This document shows positions 44,358 through 52,574 of a stretch of 64,000 nt of DNA, piece after piece. Origin of the DNA: Zunongwangia profunda SM-A87 (GTDB lineage Bacteria > Bacteroidota > Bacteroidia > Flavobacteriales > Flavobacteriaceae); the NCBI RefSeq assembly GCF_000023465.1, contig NC_014041.1, forward strand, positions 4,827,501 to 4,891,500, in the 5' to 3' direction. How positions within the stretch are numbered: position 1 is the stretch's first letter; each line of letters begins with the position of its first letter. Under the pieces are notes generated by a model, which saw only the letters and a program-made list of their open reading frames with translations, searched no databases and was not told the DNA's origin. The translations under genes were made by a program, and so were the position numbers.

Positions 44358-45506
44358 ATGATTAAAAAACTACTTTTAGCGGTAGTCATTATCTATCCGT
44401 GGATAATTTCTGCCCAAACCACCTATGAGACGATCTCTTCTGAAAAGCTTGGTACCAGCCGGGAAATTAAAATTCAGCTACCCAGAAATTACGAAGAAAA
44501 CAAAGAAAAATTTTATCCCGTAATGCTAGTATTAGATGGCGATTACCTGTTTGAACCGGTTGCCGGGATGATCGATTATTACTCCTACTGGGAAGATGCT
44601 CCTGAGATGATTGTAATTGGTGTAAACCAGGGTCGTAGCCGTGAAGCCGACTCATATTATGATGAAGACCGTTATCTACCTAGCGAAAATGGTGCTGCTT
44701 TTTTTGAATTCTTGGGAATGGAATTAATGCAGAACATCGCAAACAAATATCGCGTGGCCCCTTTTCATGTAATCGTTGGCCATGATCTTACGGCTAACTT
44801 CATGAACTTTTATCTTTTAAAAGACAAACCGATTTTTGACGCCTACATCAATTTAAGTCCGGATTATGCCCCTAAAATGAATGTAAGATTAGGGGAGGTT
44901 TTTGAAAAAACCGATAAAAAAATATGGTATTACCTGGCCACGGGATCAGATGATATTCCGCAACTTCAGGAATCAATAAAAGCTTTTGACAGTCAGCTTC
45001 AAGAGGTCAATAATACACTTCTAAACTATAATTTTGATAACTTTGAAGGAGCTACCCATTACTCCCTGGTAGGAAAAGCAATTCCTTCAGCAATTGATAA
45101 TATTTTTGAGATTTACAGGCCAATTTCACAAAAAGAATATCAAACAACATTACTTCAAACCAGTATAAGCCTTTCAGAATATTTACAAGATAAATACAAT
45201 ACGATCAACGAACTTTTTGGTCTTCAGAAACAAATTAGGCTAAATGATTTTTTGGCGATTAATCAGGCAATTGAAAAAACCAAACGTTGGGATGATTTTA
45301 AAGATCTAAGTAAAATGGCTGCAGAACATTATCCAAACACGATGCTAGCCACTTATTTTGAAGCCAGATGGGAAGAAGAAACCGGCAACCCGCAACGTGC
45401 CATGAAAACCTATCAAAAAGCCTATAGTCAAAAACCCATCTCTTTCTTAACAACAGATTATATGTTGGAAAGAGCCAATGAAATTAAAAAAGCCAACGGG
45501 TATTAA
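44358..45506 (+). CDS. Esterase-fold (alpha/beta hydrolase) protein with altered nucleophile
   Basis: This is an exported protein of 382 residues with signal peptide cleaved near IISAQ (20). Residues about 30-255 resemble the putative-esterase (EstD/FrsA-like) family: REIKIQLPRNYEENKEKFYPVMLVLDGDYLF, VIGVNQG and a late GATHYSLVG with the catalytic His. The nucleophile elbow reads GHDLTA (G141-H142-D143) where GHSxGG is expected, so Ser is replaced by Asp. Residues about 300-380 form TPR-like helices. It starts 33 bases after the flippase-like gene and ends 14 bases before radA. Hydrolase activity is uncertain. Confidence 0.82.
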   Translation: MIKKLLLAVVIIYPWIISAQTTYETISSEKLGTSREIKIQLPRNYEENKEKFYPVMLVLDGDYLFEPVAGMIDYYSYWEDAPEMIVIGVNQGRSREADSYYDEDRYLPSENGAAFFEFLGMELMQNIANKYRVAPFHVIVGHDLTANFMNFYLLKDKPIFDAYINLSPDYAPKMNVRLGEVFEKTDKKIWYYLATGSDDIPQLQESIKAFDSQLQEVNNTLLNYNFDNFEGATHYSLVGKAIPSAIDNIFEIYRPISQKEYQTTLLQTSISLSEYLQDKYNTINELFGLQKQIRLNDFLAINQAIEKTKRWDDFKDLSKMAAEHYPNTMLATYFEARWEEETGNPQRAMKTYQKAYSQKPISFLTTDYMLERANEIKKANGY

Positions 45507-45520
45507 TTATCTTTGTGGCT

Positions 45521-46885
45521 ATGGCGAAGGTAAAAACAGCATATTATTGCCAAAATTGTGGCGCGCAGTATTCTAAATGGCAGGGACGTTGTAATTCTTG
45601 TGGAGACTGGAATACAATAGTTGAAGAGATTGTAGAGAAACCCGTTAAAAAAGACTGGACATCTTCCGCAAAAACCGAAGCGAAAAGAGCCGCTAAACCT
45701 TTGCGTTTAAATGAAATTGAAACTGCACCGCAATATCGCTGGAAAACCGGAAATAACGAATTAGATCGTGTTTTAGGAGGCGGACTTGTACCCGGCTCCT
45801 TAACACTTCTTGGCGGAGAACCAGGAATTGGAAAAAGCACACTATTACTTCAAATTTCATTAAGCTTTCCGTATAAGGTACTGTACGTTTCTGGAGAAGA
45901 AAGTCAGCAGCAAATCAAAATGAGAGCAGAGCGTATTGATCCAAATTCCACCAATTGCTATATTCTCACCGAAACCAAAACACAAAATATATTTAGGCAA
46001 ATCGAAGAGGTTTCTCCTGAAGTAGTAATCATCGATTCGATACAAACATTGCATAGTGATTATATTGAAAGTGCTCCGGGAAGCATTTCCCAGATTCGTG
46101 AAACCACCTCTGAACTAATAAAATTTGCCAAAGAAAGTAATGTCCCTGTAATTTTGATTGGTCACATCACTAAAGAAGGGAGTATCGCAGGGCCAAAAGT
46201 TTTAGAGCACATGGTGGATACCGTACTCCAGTTTGAAGGTGATCGCAATCACGTTTACCGAATTTTGCGTTCTCACAAAAACCGATTTGGAAGCACCCAT
46301 GAACTTGGAATTTATGAAATGCAAGGCAGCGGTTTGCGAGAAGTGAATAATCCTTCAGAAATATTAATCAGCAAAAATGACGAAGACCTAAGCGGCACCG
46401 CTATTGCCAGTACTTTAGAAGGGATGCGCCCACTAATGATCGAAATTCAGGCTTTGGTAAGCACCGCCGTATATGGAACTCCGCAACGATCTACTACGGG
46501 CTATAATGCCAAGCGATTAAATATGCTTTTAGCTGTTTTAGAGAAACGAGCGGGTTTTAAATTGGGTGCAAAAGATGTGTTCCTTAATATCACTGGCGGA
46601 ATTAGTGTAGATGACCCTGCGATCGATCTTGCCGTTGTTGCCGCCATTTTGTCCTCCAACGAAGATATTTCGATAGAAAAGGACAGTTGCTTTGCCGCTG
46701 AAGTGGGTCTTGCCGGAGAAATTAGACCGGTAACCCGTGTAGACCAGCGAATTTTAGAAGCCGAAAAACTAGGGTTTGCCAGAATCATGATTTCCAAACA
46801 AAGTAAACTGCCAAAAGCTTCGTATAACATCCAGGTGATTAAAGTTTCCAAAATTGAAGATGTGGTGAGTCAGCTTTTTGCATAA
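45521..46885 (+). CDS. radA: DNA repair protein RadA (Sms)
   Basis: This is a RecA-like helicase that drives branch migration in recombination; 454 residues. The N-terminal zinc finger is CQNC...CNSC (YYCQNCGAQYSKWQGRCNSC). Walker A is GEPGIGKSTLL, Walker B VVIIDSIQTL, and the RadA-specific KNRFG motif is in HKNRFGSTHELG. The C-terminal Lon-like domain follows from about 290. ATG 45521 is preferred over GTG 45515, as the chain MAKVKTAYYC is typical. Confidence 0.96.
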   Translation: MAKVKTAYYCQNCGAQYSKWQGRCNSCGDWNTIVEEIVEKPVKKDWTSSAKTEAKRAAKPLRLNEIETAPQYRWKTGNNELDRVLGGGLVPGSLTLLGGEPGIGKSTLLLQISLSFPYKVLYVSGEESQQQIKMRAERIDPNSTNCYILTETKTQNIFRQIEEVSPEVVIIDSIQTLHSDYIESAPGSISQIRETTSELIKFAKESNVPVILIGHITKEGSIAGPKVLEHMVDTVLQFEGDRNHVYRILRSHKNRFGSTHELGIYEMQGSGLREVNNPSEILISKNDEDLSGTAIASTLEGMRPLMIEIQALVSTAVYGTPQRSTTGYNAKRLNMLLAVLEKRAGFKLGAKDVFLNITGGISVDDPAIDLAVVAAILSSNEDISIEKDSCFAAEVGLAGEIRPVTRVDQRILEAEKLGFARIMISKQSKLPKASYNIQVIKVSKIEDVVSQLFA

Positions 46886-47003
46886 TTATGGCATAATTGC
46901 TGCTTTTAAAGATACACAATACGTAGCGAGTAATGCTGAAATTCTTAAACAGTAACACCCCAACTTTTTCTTAATCTCGAATATCGAGGAAAAAAATGAG
47001 AAT

Positions 47004-48134
47004 TTGAATTTAAAGAAGAGCATATATTACCTCATTATAGCATTAATTTGCACCTCCTGTTCCCGCTTAAACAAAGCGACCGATTTTATTACAAATCCCA
47101 GTGCTAAAGAAATTTATAAACGGGATTACAATATATCAGATCAATTATTCTCGCTGTGGGAAGGACAAATTAAAATTGGTTTGCAGGATAGTTTAAAAAT
47201 TGAATTGCCTTATGCCGAAAGTGGGAAGTTTATGCCCCGATCTTTTCCCGTATATGCCTACGAAATGAATTTAAATCCGGGAGAGGTTTTTAATTTAGAA
47301 ATTTTCACCGATTCTGTAAATGATCTTGTTTTTATCGATTTTTACCGGATGACATTAGATAGCATTCAAAGTTTCAATAAAATTGAAAGTGCTGAAATTG
47401 ACCAGAAAATGTTTCAATATGAAATTAAGGAATCTGGACTTTATAAAATAGTAATTCAGCCTGGGATAGAGACGCAATCCGACTTTGTACTGAAATTCAA
47501 TAAAAAACCGGCCTATTTTTTCCCGGTAGCCGATGGAAAAAACAGTGCCATTCAGAGTTATTGGGGAGCTAAACGAGATGGCGGAGCCCGAAGTCATGAG
47601 GGAATAGATATTTTTGCTGACCGGGGGACTCCTGTACTTGCAGCCACCAACGGCCGTATTGGTTTTACCGGAGAAAAAGGTCTGGGTGGAAAACAGGTAT
47701 GGTTACGAGATACAAAAAGAGGACAGTCTTTATATTACGCGCATTTGGATAGCATTTCAAAAACCTCTGGAAGTGTAAAAAAAGGAGACACTTTGGGTTT
47801 TGTTGGCAATACGGGAAATGCCAGAACCACCCCTCCGCACCTGCATTTTGGTATTTATAAGCGTGGCGCAATAAATCCGCTCTATTTTGTTTACCAGCAT
47901 GAAAACTTCACACCAGAAATCACAGCATTCGATAAAAATTCGACCAGTTTACTTACAAAAAGTAGTGTCGCAAACCTTCGCAATCAGCCTAACACTTCAA
48001 CCTCCCAAATTTTAGGACAGGCAAAAAATAAAGATACGCTTCAGCTTTTAGGGAAAACCGGTGATTGGTTTCATGTCCGACCTAAAAACAAAAGCGCATC
48101 TTTTGTTCATGAGAGTTTAGTGGCTCCGTTATAA
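47004..48134 (+). CDS. M23 peptidase lipoprotein with SH3 domain
   Basis: This is a periplasmic lipoprotein of 376 residues with lipobox CTSC (Cys19). An N-terminal beta-rich domain (about 40-170) precedes an M23/LytM domain (about 190-290) with zinc ligands in SHEGIDIFA and HLHFGIY. A C-terminal SH3b domain (about 315-375, VANLRNQPNTSTSQILG) would target the cell wall. The start is TTG 47004. All zinc ligands of a working endopeptidase are present (HxxxD, HxH), so peptidoglycan cleavage is likely. Confidence 0.9.
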   Translation: MNLKKSIYYLIIALICTSCSRLNKATDFITNPSAKEIYKRDYNISDQLFSLWEGQIKIGLQDSLKIELPYAESGKFMPRSFPVYAYEMNLNPGEVFNLEIFTDSVNDLVFIDFYRMTLDSIQSFNKIESAEIDQKMFQYEIKESGLYKIVIQPGIETQSDFVLKFNKKPAYFFPVADGKNSAIQSYWGAKRDGGARSHEGIDIFADRGTPVLAATNGRIGFTGEKGLGGKQVWLRDTKRGQSLYYAHLDSISKTSGSVKKGDTLGFVGNTGNARTTPPHLHFGIYKRGAINPLYFVYQHENFTPEITAFDKNSTSLLTKSSVANLRNQPNTSTSQILGQAKNKDTLQLLGKTGDWFHVRPKNKSASFVHESLVAPL

Positions 48135-48389
48135 TTTAGCTCTTAGCTATTAGCGTTCAGCATATAAATTGTTTATAAACTAAAAATCCATCATTTCGAG
48201 AGAGGCCCGATTCGAGATGTTTCGTCTTGACTCTTGTTTCCTGAAGCGAAGCGTCTTTTTACTTTTTAATCGCTGAATATTTAAAATCCATACAGTTATT
48301 AAAATCATCTCCACATACCTCACATTTCCAAACTATTACATCGAAAAACTAGGATTAAAAACATCTTTGTTAGCTACTGGCAAAAATTA
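48135..48389. repeat. Gene-free gap with degenerate repeat fragments
   Basis: No gene is seen. Bases about 48193-48250 (CATTTCGAGAGAGGCCCG, then GAAGCGAAGCG) look like a fragment of the interspersed CATTTCGA...AGCGAAGCG repeat also seen at 55768-55830. TTAGCTCTTAGCTATTAGCG at 48138-48156 is a simple near-repeat. Confidence 0.4.
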
Positions 48390-48800
48390 CTAAGACGCCA
48401 AATATTCTTTAGCAGTCAATACTGGTAATTTCGAGTTTTTAAAATCTTTTCTATTTCTTGTTATTATTATTTCAATATCATTTTCAATTGCTGAATAATA
48501 TTGCAATCCATCTTCAAAATCAGGAAAACTCTCGTCACTTAATGCTAATTCAATAATTTTATTATCCAAACTTAAAACTTCAACAAGTACTTTAAACTTT
48601 CTGAGAATTTCTCTGGCTTCCTTTAGTGATTTTAACTTGGTTAGAATGTAATTTGTATTTGCAAAAGTTAATGAAGAAATGCTTAGTTTTATTTCTTGTT
48701 TATCTGCCTGAGTAAATAGTTTTGCAGCTTCATTGTAAAATCCTTCTCTTTTTGAAAGTAAATCGATCACGATATTAGTATCTATTAATATTCTTTTCAT
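48390..48800 (-). CDS. PIN-domain toxin (VapC-like)
   Basis: This is a probable ribonuclease of 136 residues made of a single PIN domain. Acidic active-site residues are in RILIDTNIVIDLL (D7), the ALSDESFPDFEDGLQYYSA segment and IIITRNRKDF. It overlaps the antitoxin stop by 4 bases, the typical arrangement for a toxin-antitoxin module. The RNA target is unknown. Confidence 0.88.
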   Translation of the reverse strand: MKRILIDTNIVIDLLSKREGFYNEAAKLFTQADKQEIKLSISSLTFANTNYILTKLKSLKEAREILRKFKVLVEVLSLDNKIIELALSDESFPDFEDGLQYYSAIENDIEIIITRNRKDFKNSKLPVLTAKEYLAS

Positions 48801-49045
48801 TTATATTTTTCGATCAAATATTCTGTATAATCATCTTTTGGTTCGTAGTTCTCATCAACCGAGATGACACCGCTTAAACTTTTCACAAGTGGAGAAATTT
48901 CCAATTCTTTCTTTTCTTCTTTAGTTAAAGATCCAAGATAAGATTCTATTAATTTTGATAAACTAATATTATTGGCTTTTGCATATGTTTTTGCATTTTC
49001 TATAATGCCTTCACTGAGGCTTAATGTCAATTTTTTATCCATCAT
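48797..49045 (-). CDS. Antitoxin partner of the PIN toxin (DUF6364-like, ribbon-helix-helix type)
   Basis: This is an 82-residue protein with KLTLSLSEGIIENAKTYAKANNISLSKLIESYLGSLT, the ribbon-helix-helix-like DNA-binding pattern of DUF6364 antitoxins. The C-terminal part (DENYEPKDDYTEYLIEKYK) is acidic and flexible, suited to bind and block the toxin. It is upstream of the toxin gene with a 4-base overlap. It likely represses its own operon. Confidence 0.83.
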   Translation of the reverse strand: MMDKKLTLSLSEGIIENAKTYAKANNISLSKLIESYLGSLTKEEKKELEISPLVKSLSGVISVDENYEPKDDYTEYLIEKYK

Positions 49046-49298
49046 AAATTGCTTTACGTATAAATATATTTAATTATTACGTAAAATTTTAAAAAGATCT
49101 TGATTTTTTCCTTGTGCTAACGGCAATATGTCTTAAAACCTATTGTGACATGATTCACACATAGGACTAAAGTCTCCTTCCAGACCATTCCACTAAATAA
49201 CTAGGATTAAAAATTCAGTATTCAAGCATTATTTGAGGTTCAGGATTTTTTAGACCATTCAATTTAAAAAGTTCCCTCTTTCTGGAGTTAAACCTTGA

Positions 49299-49325
49299 AC
49301 TTTCAACTTTTCACTTTCAACTTTT
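49299..49325. repeat. Short tandem repeat downstream of the aldo/keto reductase
   Basis: Two copies of an ACTTTCAACTTTT unit (about 13 bases) stand side by side, just beyond the 3' end of the aldo/keto reductase. The surrounding gap (49046-49328) holds no gene. Confidence 0.5.
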
Positions 49326-49328
49326 ATC

Positions 49329-50366
49329 TTAAGGTGCCGGATTTGGGTATTTTTCATGTACTTTTTCGATATCCTCCAACACTTCCGCAGAAAGCTCAAG
49401 ATCGATACTTCCGATATTTTCCTTAAGTTGCTCCATTTTTATAGCACCAATAATATTGCTGGTTACAAAAGGCTGCTGATTCACAAAAGCCAACGCCATT
49501 TGGGTCATCGAAAGTTCATGTTTTACCGCAACTTCTTTATAGGCTTTGGTCGCCGCTACAGCTACTTCACCTGAATATCTTTTATACTGCGGAAATAAAC
49601 TTAACCGTGTATTTTCTACAATTCCGTTAAGGTGTTTTCCAGAGAGCGTACCCATACCTAGTGGTGAATAAGGCAATAATCCAGCATTTTGACGATGAAG
49701 CACTTCGGTAAGGCCAATTTCGTCTTTTCGGTTTAATAAGCTATAGGGATTCTGAACCGTGATCATTTTCGGTAAATCATGAAGTCGGCTTTCCTCTAAA
49801 AACCTACTTAGTCCATAAGCAGTTTCATTGGATAACCCAATATGACGAATTTTACCTGCTTTCACCAGTTCCTGAAGATTCTCCAGAACTTCTTTAAAAT
49901 TATCTTGCCATTTTTCATCTTCTTCATGTTTATAACCACGTTTCCCAAAGAAATTAGTATTACGCTCTGGCCAATGTAGTTGATATAAATCCAGATAATC
50001 GGTGTTTAAACGCTTTAAACTTTTATTCAAAGCATCGTTCAATGCTTCTTTACTAAAGCCCATATTTTCTCTAATATGAGAAACCATATCAGCAGGTCCG
50101 GCAACTTTAGAAGCCAAAACAATATCTTCTCGTCTCCCGGTTTTCTTTAGCCAGCTACCAATTATTTTTTCAGTACTTCCCTGCGTTTCTGGTTTTGCAG
50201 GTACCGAGTACATTTCAGCAGTATCTAGAAAATTTACCCCTTGATCCAGTGCGTAATCGATTTGCTCGTGTCCTTCAGCTTCAGTATTTTGTTCTCCCCA
50301 GGTCATCGTACCCAGGCAGATCTTACTTACTTTTATATCGGTATTTGGTAATGTAGTGTATTTCAT
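49329..50366 (-). CDS. Aldo/keto reductase
   Basis: This is an NADPH-dependent oxidoreductase of 345 residues, of the Tas/YghZ-like AKR group. MKYTTLPNTDIKVSKICLGTMTWGEQ at the start, the catalytic tetrad (Asp and Tyr in NFLDTAEMYSVP, Lys in DIVLASKV, His in YQLHWPER) and the NADP-binding end VTSNIIGAIKMEQLKEN are present. ATG 50366 fits the family better than the upstream starts. It follows the OmpA gene after a terminator and is monocistronic. Confidence 0.92.
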   Translation of the reverse strand: MKYTTLPNTDIKVSKICLGTMTWGEQNTEAEGHEQIDYALDQGVNFLDTAEMYSVPAKPETQGSTEKIIGSWLKKTGRREDIVLASKVAGPADMVSHIRENMGFSKEALNDALNKSLKRLNTDYLDLYQLHWPERNTNFFGKRGYKHEEDEKWQDNFKEVLENLQELVKAGKIRHIGLSNETAYGLSRFLEESRLHDLPKMITVQNPYSLLNRKDEIGLTEVLHRQNAGLLPYSPLGMGTLSGKHLNGIVENTRLSLFPQYKRYSGEVAVAATKAYKEVAVKHELSMTQMALAFVNQQPFVTSNIIGAIKMEQLKENIGSIDLELSAEVLEDIEKVHEKYPNPAP

Positions 50367-50428
50367 TTTAAAAATTTTTAGAAAAAATAATCGCCGAAAA
50401 TGGCGAATTTCAAACAAAGATTAAAAAA

Positions 50429-50463
50429 GAAATGTCCTTCTGAAAACTTCAAAAGGACATTTC
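50429..50463 (-). terminator. Terminator after the OmpA lipoprotein gene
   Basis: Perfect 11-base arms (GAAATGTCCTT at 50429-50439 and AAGGACATTTC at 50453-50463) are followed on the minus strand by TTTTTTAA. Confidence 0.88.
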
Positions 50464-50508
50464 AATATTATTAACTTTCTGCAGAAAATTAATTTTGATA
50501 AAGAAACA

Positions 50509-51459
50509 TTAGTCTACTTCATTTAAAAGCTTCGTTACCTCATCTAATTTTGGCGTTAAGATTACCTCAATTCTTCGGTTCTTCGCTTTTCCTTCTGCAG
50601 TATCATTAGTTGCAACAGGAGCATATTCACCACGACCGGCAGCGGTTAAGTTTTGTGGATCGATATTACTGTTTTCTCTTAAAATCTGTACGATAGCTGT
50701 GGCTCTTTTTGTGGAAAGATCCCAGTTATCTTTTAACGGACCGTTACCACCATAAGGCACATTATCCGTATGGCCTTCTATTAATACGCTAATATCCGGA
50801 TTTTGGGCCAAGACACTTCCTAACTGATTTACCGCCTGGCGACCATCAGCGTTCACCGCCCAGCTACCAGAATTAAAAAGTAACTTATTTTCCATAGAAA
50901 CATATACTTTCCCATCGCGTTGTTCTACCGTAAGTCCTTTTCCTTCAAAATCGGTTAAAGCTTTTGAAATTGCATCTTTTAAAGCGTTCATTTTAGCATC
51001 TTTGGCCGCAATTAAGCCTTCCAGTTCGTCGATGCGTTGCGAACGTGCCGCTAAATCTTTCTGTAACTTTTCTAACCTGGCCTGCTCGGCTGCCAGCGTT
51101 TTCTCTTTCTCTTCAAGCTGTGCCAGTAACTCACGATTTTGGCGGGAATTTTCTGCAATTGCTGCTGAAGAATTTTTCTCTAAAGCATCATAAGAACTTT
51201 TCAGATTCTCGTAATTAGATTGCAGACTGGCCAGATCATTTTTAAGTTTATCCCTTTCTGCAGTTAAGCTTTCGTGTTCGGCTTTTAATTCCGCAAGCTC
51301 TTCATCAACACCTTTTAGTCGATCTAACTCGCTTTTTAATTCGCGGTTATCCCGTTTTAGATCGGCATGACGACTTTCCAGATCTTTATACACTTTTGAA
51401 GAAACACAGGAAGTAAGCATTAAAACACTTCCTGAAATGGCCAATAGGGTTCTTTTCAT
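50509..51459 (-). CDS. OmpA-family lipoprotein with long coiled coil
   Basis: This is an outer-membrane lipoprotein of 316 residues. The lipobox is MLTSC (Cys18). Residues about 25-165 are a nearly continuous heptad coiled coil rich in Glu, Lys and Leu. Residues about 185-300 form an OmpA_C domain with LLFNSGSWAVNADGRQAV, VLIEGHTDNVPYGG and NRRIEVILTPK, which binds peptidoglycan. It lies 15 bases after the exonuclease III gene and probably shares its transcript. Confidence 0.92.
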   Translation of the reverse strand: MKRTLLAISGSVLMLTSCVSSKVYKDLESRHADLKRDNRELKSELDRLKGVDEELAELKAEHESLTAERDKLKNDLASLQSNYENLKSSYDALEKNSSAAIAENSRQNRELLAQLEEKEKTLAAEQARLEKLQKDLAARSQRIDELEGLIAAKDAKMNALKDAISKALTDFEGKGLTVEQRDGKVYVSMENKLLFNSGSWAVNADGRQAVNQLGSVLAQNPDISVLIEGHTDNVPYGGNGPLKDNWDLSTKRATAIVQILRENSNIDPQNLTAAGRGEYAPVATNDTAEGKAKNRRIEVILTPKLDEVTKLLNEVD

Positions 51460-51474
51460 TGTTAATTTATTTAA

Positions 51475-52236
51475 TTATTCAAGCTCTACTAATATAGGAC
51501 AATGATCGCTATGATAGGCTTCTGGTAATATAACGGCACGTTTTAATTTTTCTTGTAAAGGTGCTGCAACTAAATTATAATCTATTCTCCAACCTTTGTT
51601 ATTCGCCCTAGCATTGGCTCTATAACTCCACCAAGAATATTGATCGGGTTCATCATTAAAATACCTAAAACTGTCTATAAAACCACTTTTCATGAAATTA
51701 TCAATCCATTCTCGCTCTACAGGTAAAAAACCAGACACATTTTTAAGTCGAACAGGATCATGAATATCTATTGCTTCGTGACAGATATTATAATCTCCAC
51801 AAATAATCAGATTTGGAATTTGCTGTTTCAAACTATCAATATACTGCTGAAAATCATCCATATACTGAAGCTTATGCTCCAAACGATTAATATTTGTTCC
51901 TGAAGGCAAATATAAACTCATTACAGAAAAATCACCAAAATCGGCTCTTATGTTTCGGCCTTCATCATCCATATAATCGATACCTGTACCGTATTCTACA
52001 TGATTAGGTTCGGTTTTACTTAAAATCGCTACTCCGCTATATCCTTTTTTCTTCGCGGGATACCAATATTGATAAGGGTAACCAGCATCGGTAAATTCCT
52101 CTAAATTTAATTGATCTGGCTGGGCTTTTATCTCCTGCAGGCACACCACATCTGGATTCGCCTGCTGTATCCAATCTAAAAAACCTTTTCTTATTGCCGC
52201 CCGTATTCCGTTTACGTTATAGGAAATTATTCTCAT
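51475..52236 (-). CDS. xth: Exodeoxyribonuclease III
   Basis: This is an AP endonuclease and 3'-5' exonuclease of 253 residues in base-excision repair. MRIISYNVNGIRAAIRKG, VCLQEIKAQP (catalytic Glu), CGDYNICH (Asp, Asn), and SDHCPILVELE (catalytic His) are all conserved, and length is normal. A TATTTTTG element at 52260-52253 (minus strand) lies 17 bases upstream, overlapping the downstream end of a thioredoxin-like remnant region. It is followed by the OmpA gene. Confidence 0.95.
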   Translation of the reverse strand: MRIISYNVNGIRAAIRKGFLDWIQQANPDVVCLQEIKAQPDQLNLEEFTDAGYPYQYWYPAKKKGYSGVAILSKTEPNHVEYGTGIDYMDDEGRNIRADFGDFSVMSLYLPSGTNINRLEHKLQYMDDFQQYIDSLKQQIPNLIICGDYNICHEAIDIHDPVRLKNVSGFLPVEREWIDNFMKSGFIDSFRYFNDEPDQYSWWSYRANARANNKGWRIDYNLVAAPLQEKLKRAVILPEAYHSDHCPILVELE

Positions 52237-52270
52237 TTTTATTGATTTTGGGCAAAAATAAGGCCTTTAA

Positions 52271-52520
52271 TTAGTTTTTCAGAATATCATAAACTATCAT
52301 TTTACCAGAAGCTTGTTGCATTTCGATACCATAAGTTGTCTTTAATTCTGAATCTATCCCCACCGGGTAGGTTAAGGCTACTTTTTCAGAGAATTCTTCA
52401 ACTGTTTCTTTATCATCAAATACGATAGCAATAACTCTTATAATAAGGATATTTAGCCTTTATTTGATTGAAATCCGGCGTCGCTATCACACAAGGAGCA
52501 CAATCACCAACTTTCAAATC
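52271..52520 (-). pseudogene. Remnant of a thioredoxin/TlpA-like gene
   Basis: On the minus strand 52520-52440 reads DLKVGDCAPCVIATPDFN, then QIKAKYP, with a CAPC redox motif. From about 52437 to the stop at 52271 a different frame continues RVIAIVFDDKETVEEFSE, TYPVGIDSELKTTYGIE and MIVYDILKN. The two parts join naturally as a thioredoxin-fold chain if one base is changed near 52437. The start and the usual WxxWC context are missing. It looks like a decayed, N-terminally truncated gene beside xth. Confidence 0.5.
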
Positions 52521-52574
52521 TTAGCTAAAAGTAAATACTAGTAAAAAGAACCATTTTTAAACATAAGCATCTAT

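Noticed and set aside
46976..46988. CTCGAATATCGAG palindrome before the M23 gene
   Set aside because: Only 4-base arms, no second copy and no T-tract; chance level in this composition.
48390..49045. A defence island around the PIN toxin-antitoxin pair
   Set aside because: Neighbours are an M23 lipoprotein and an aldo/keto reductase; no other defence gene, integrase or att-like repeat was found.
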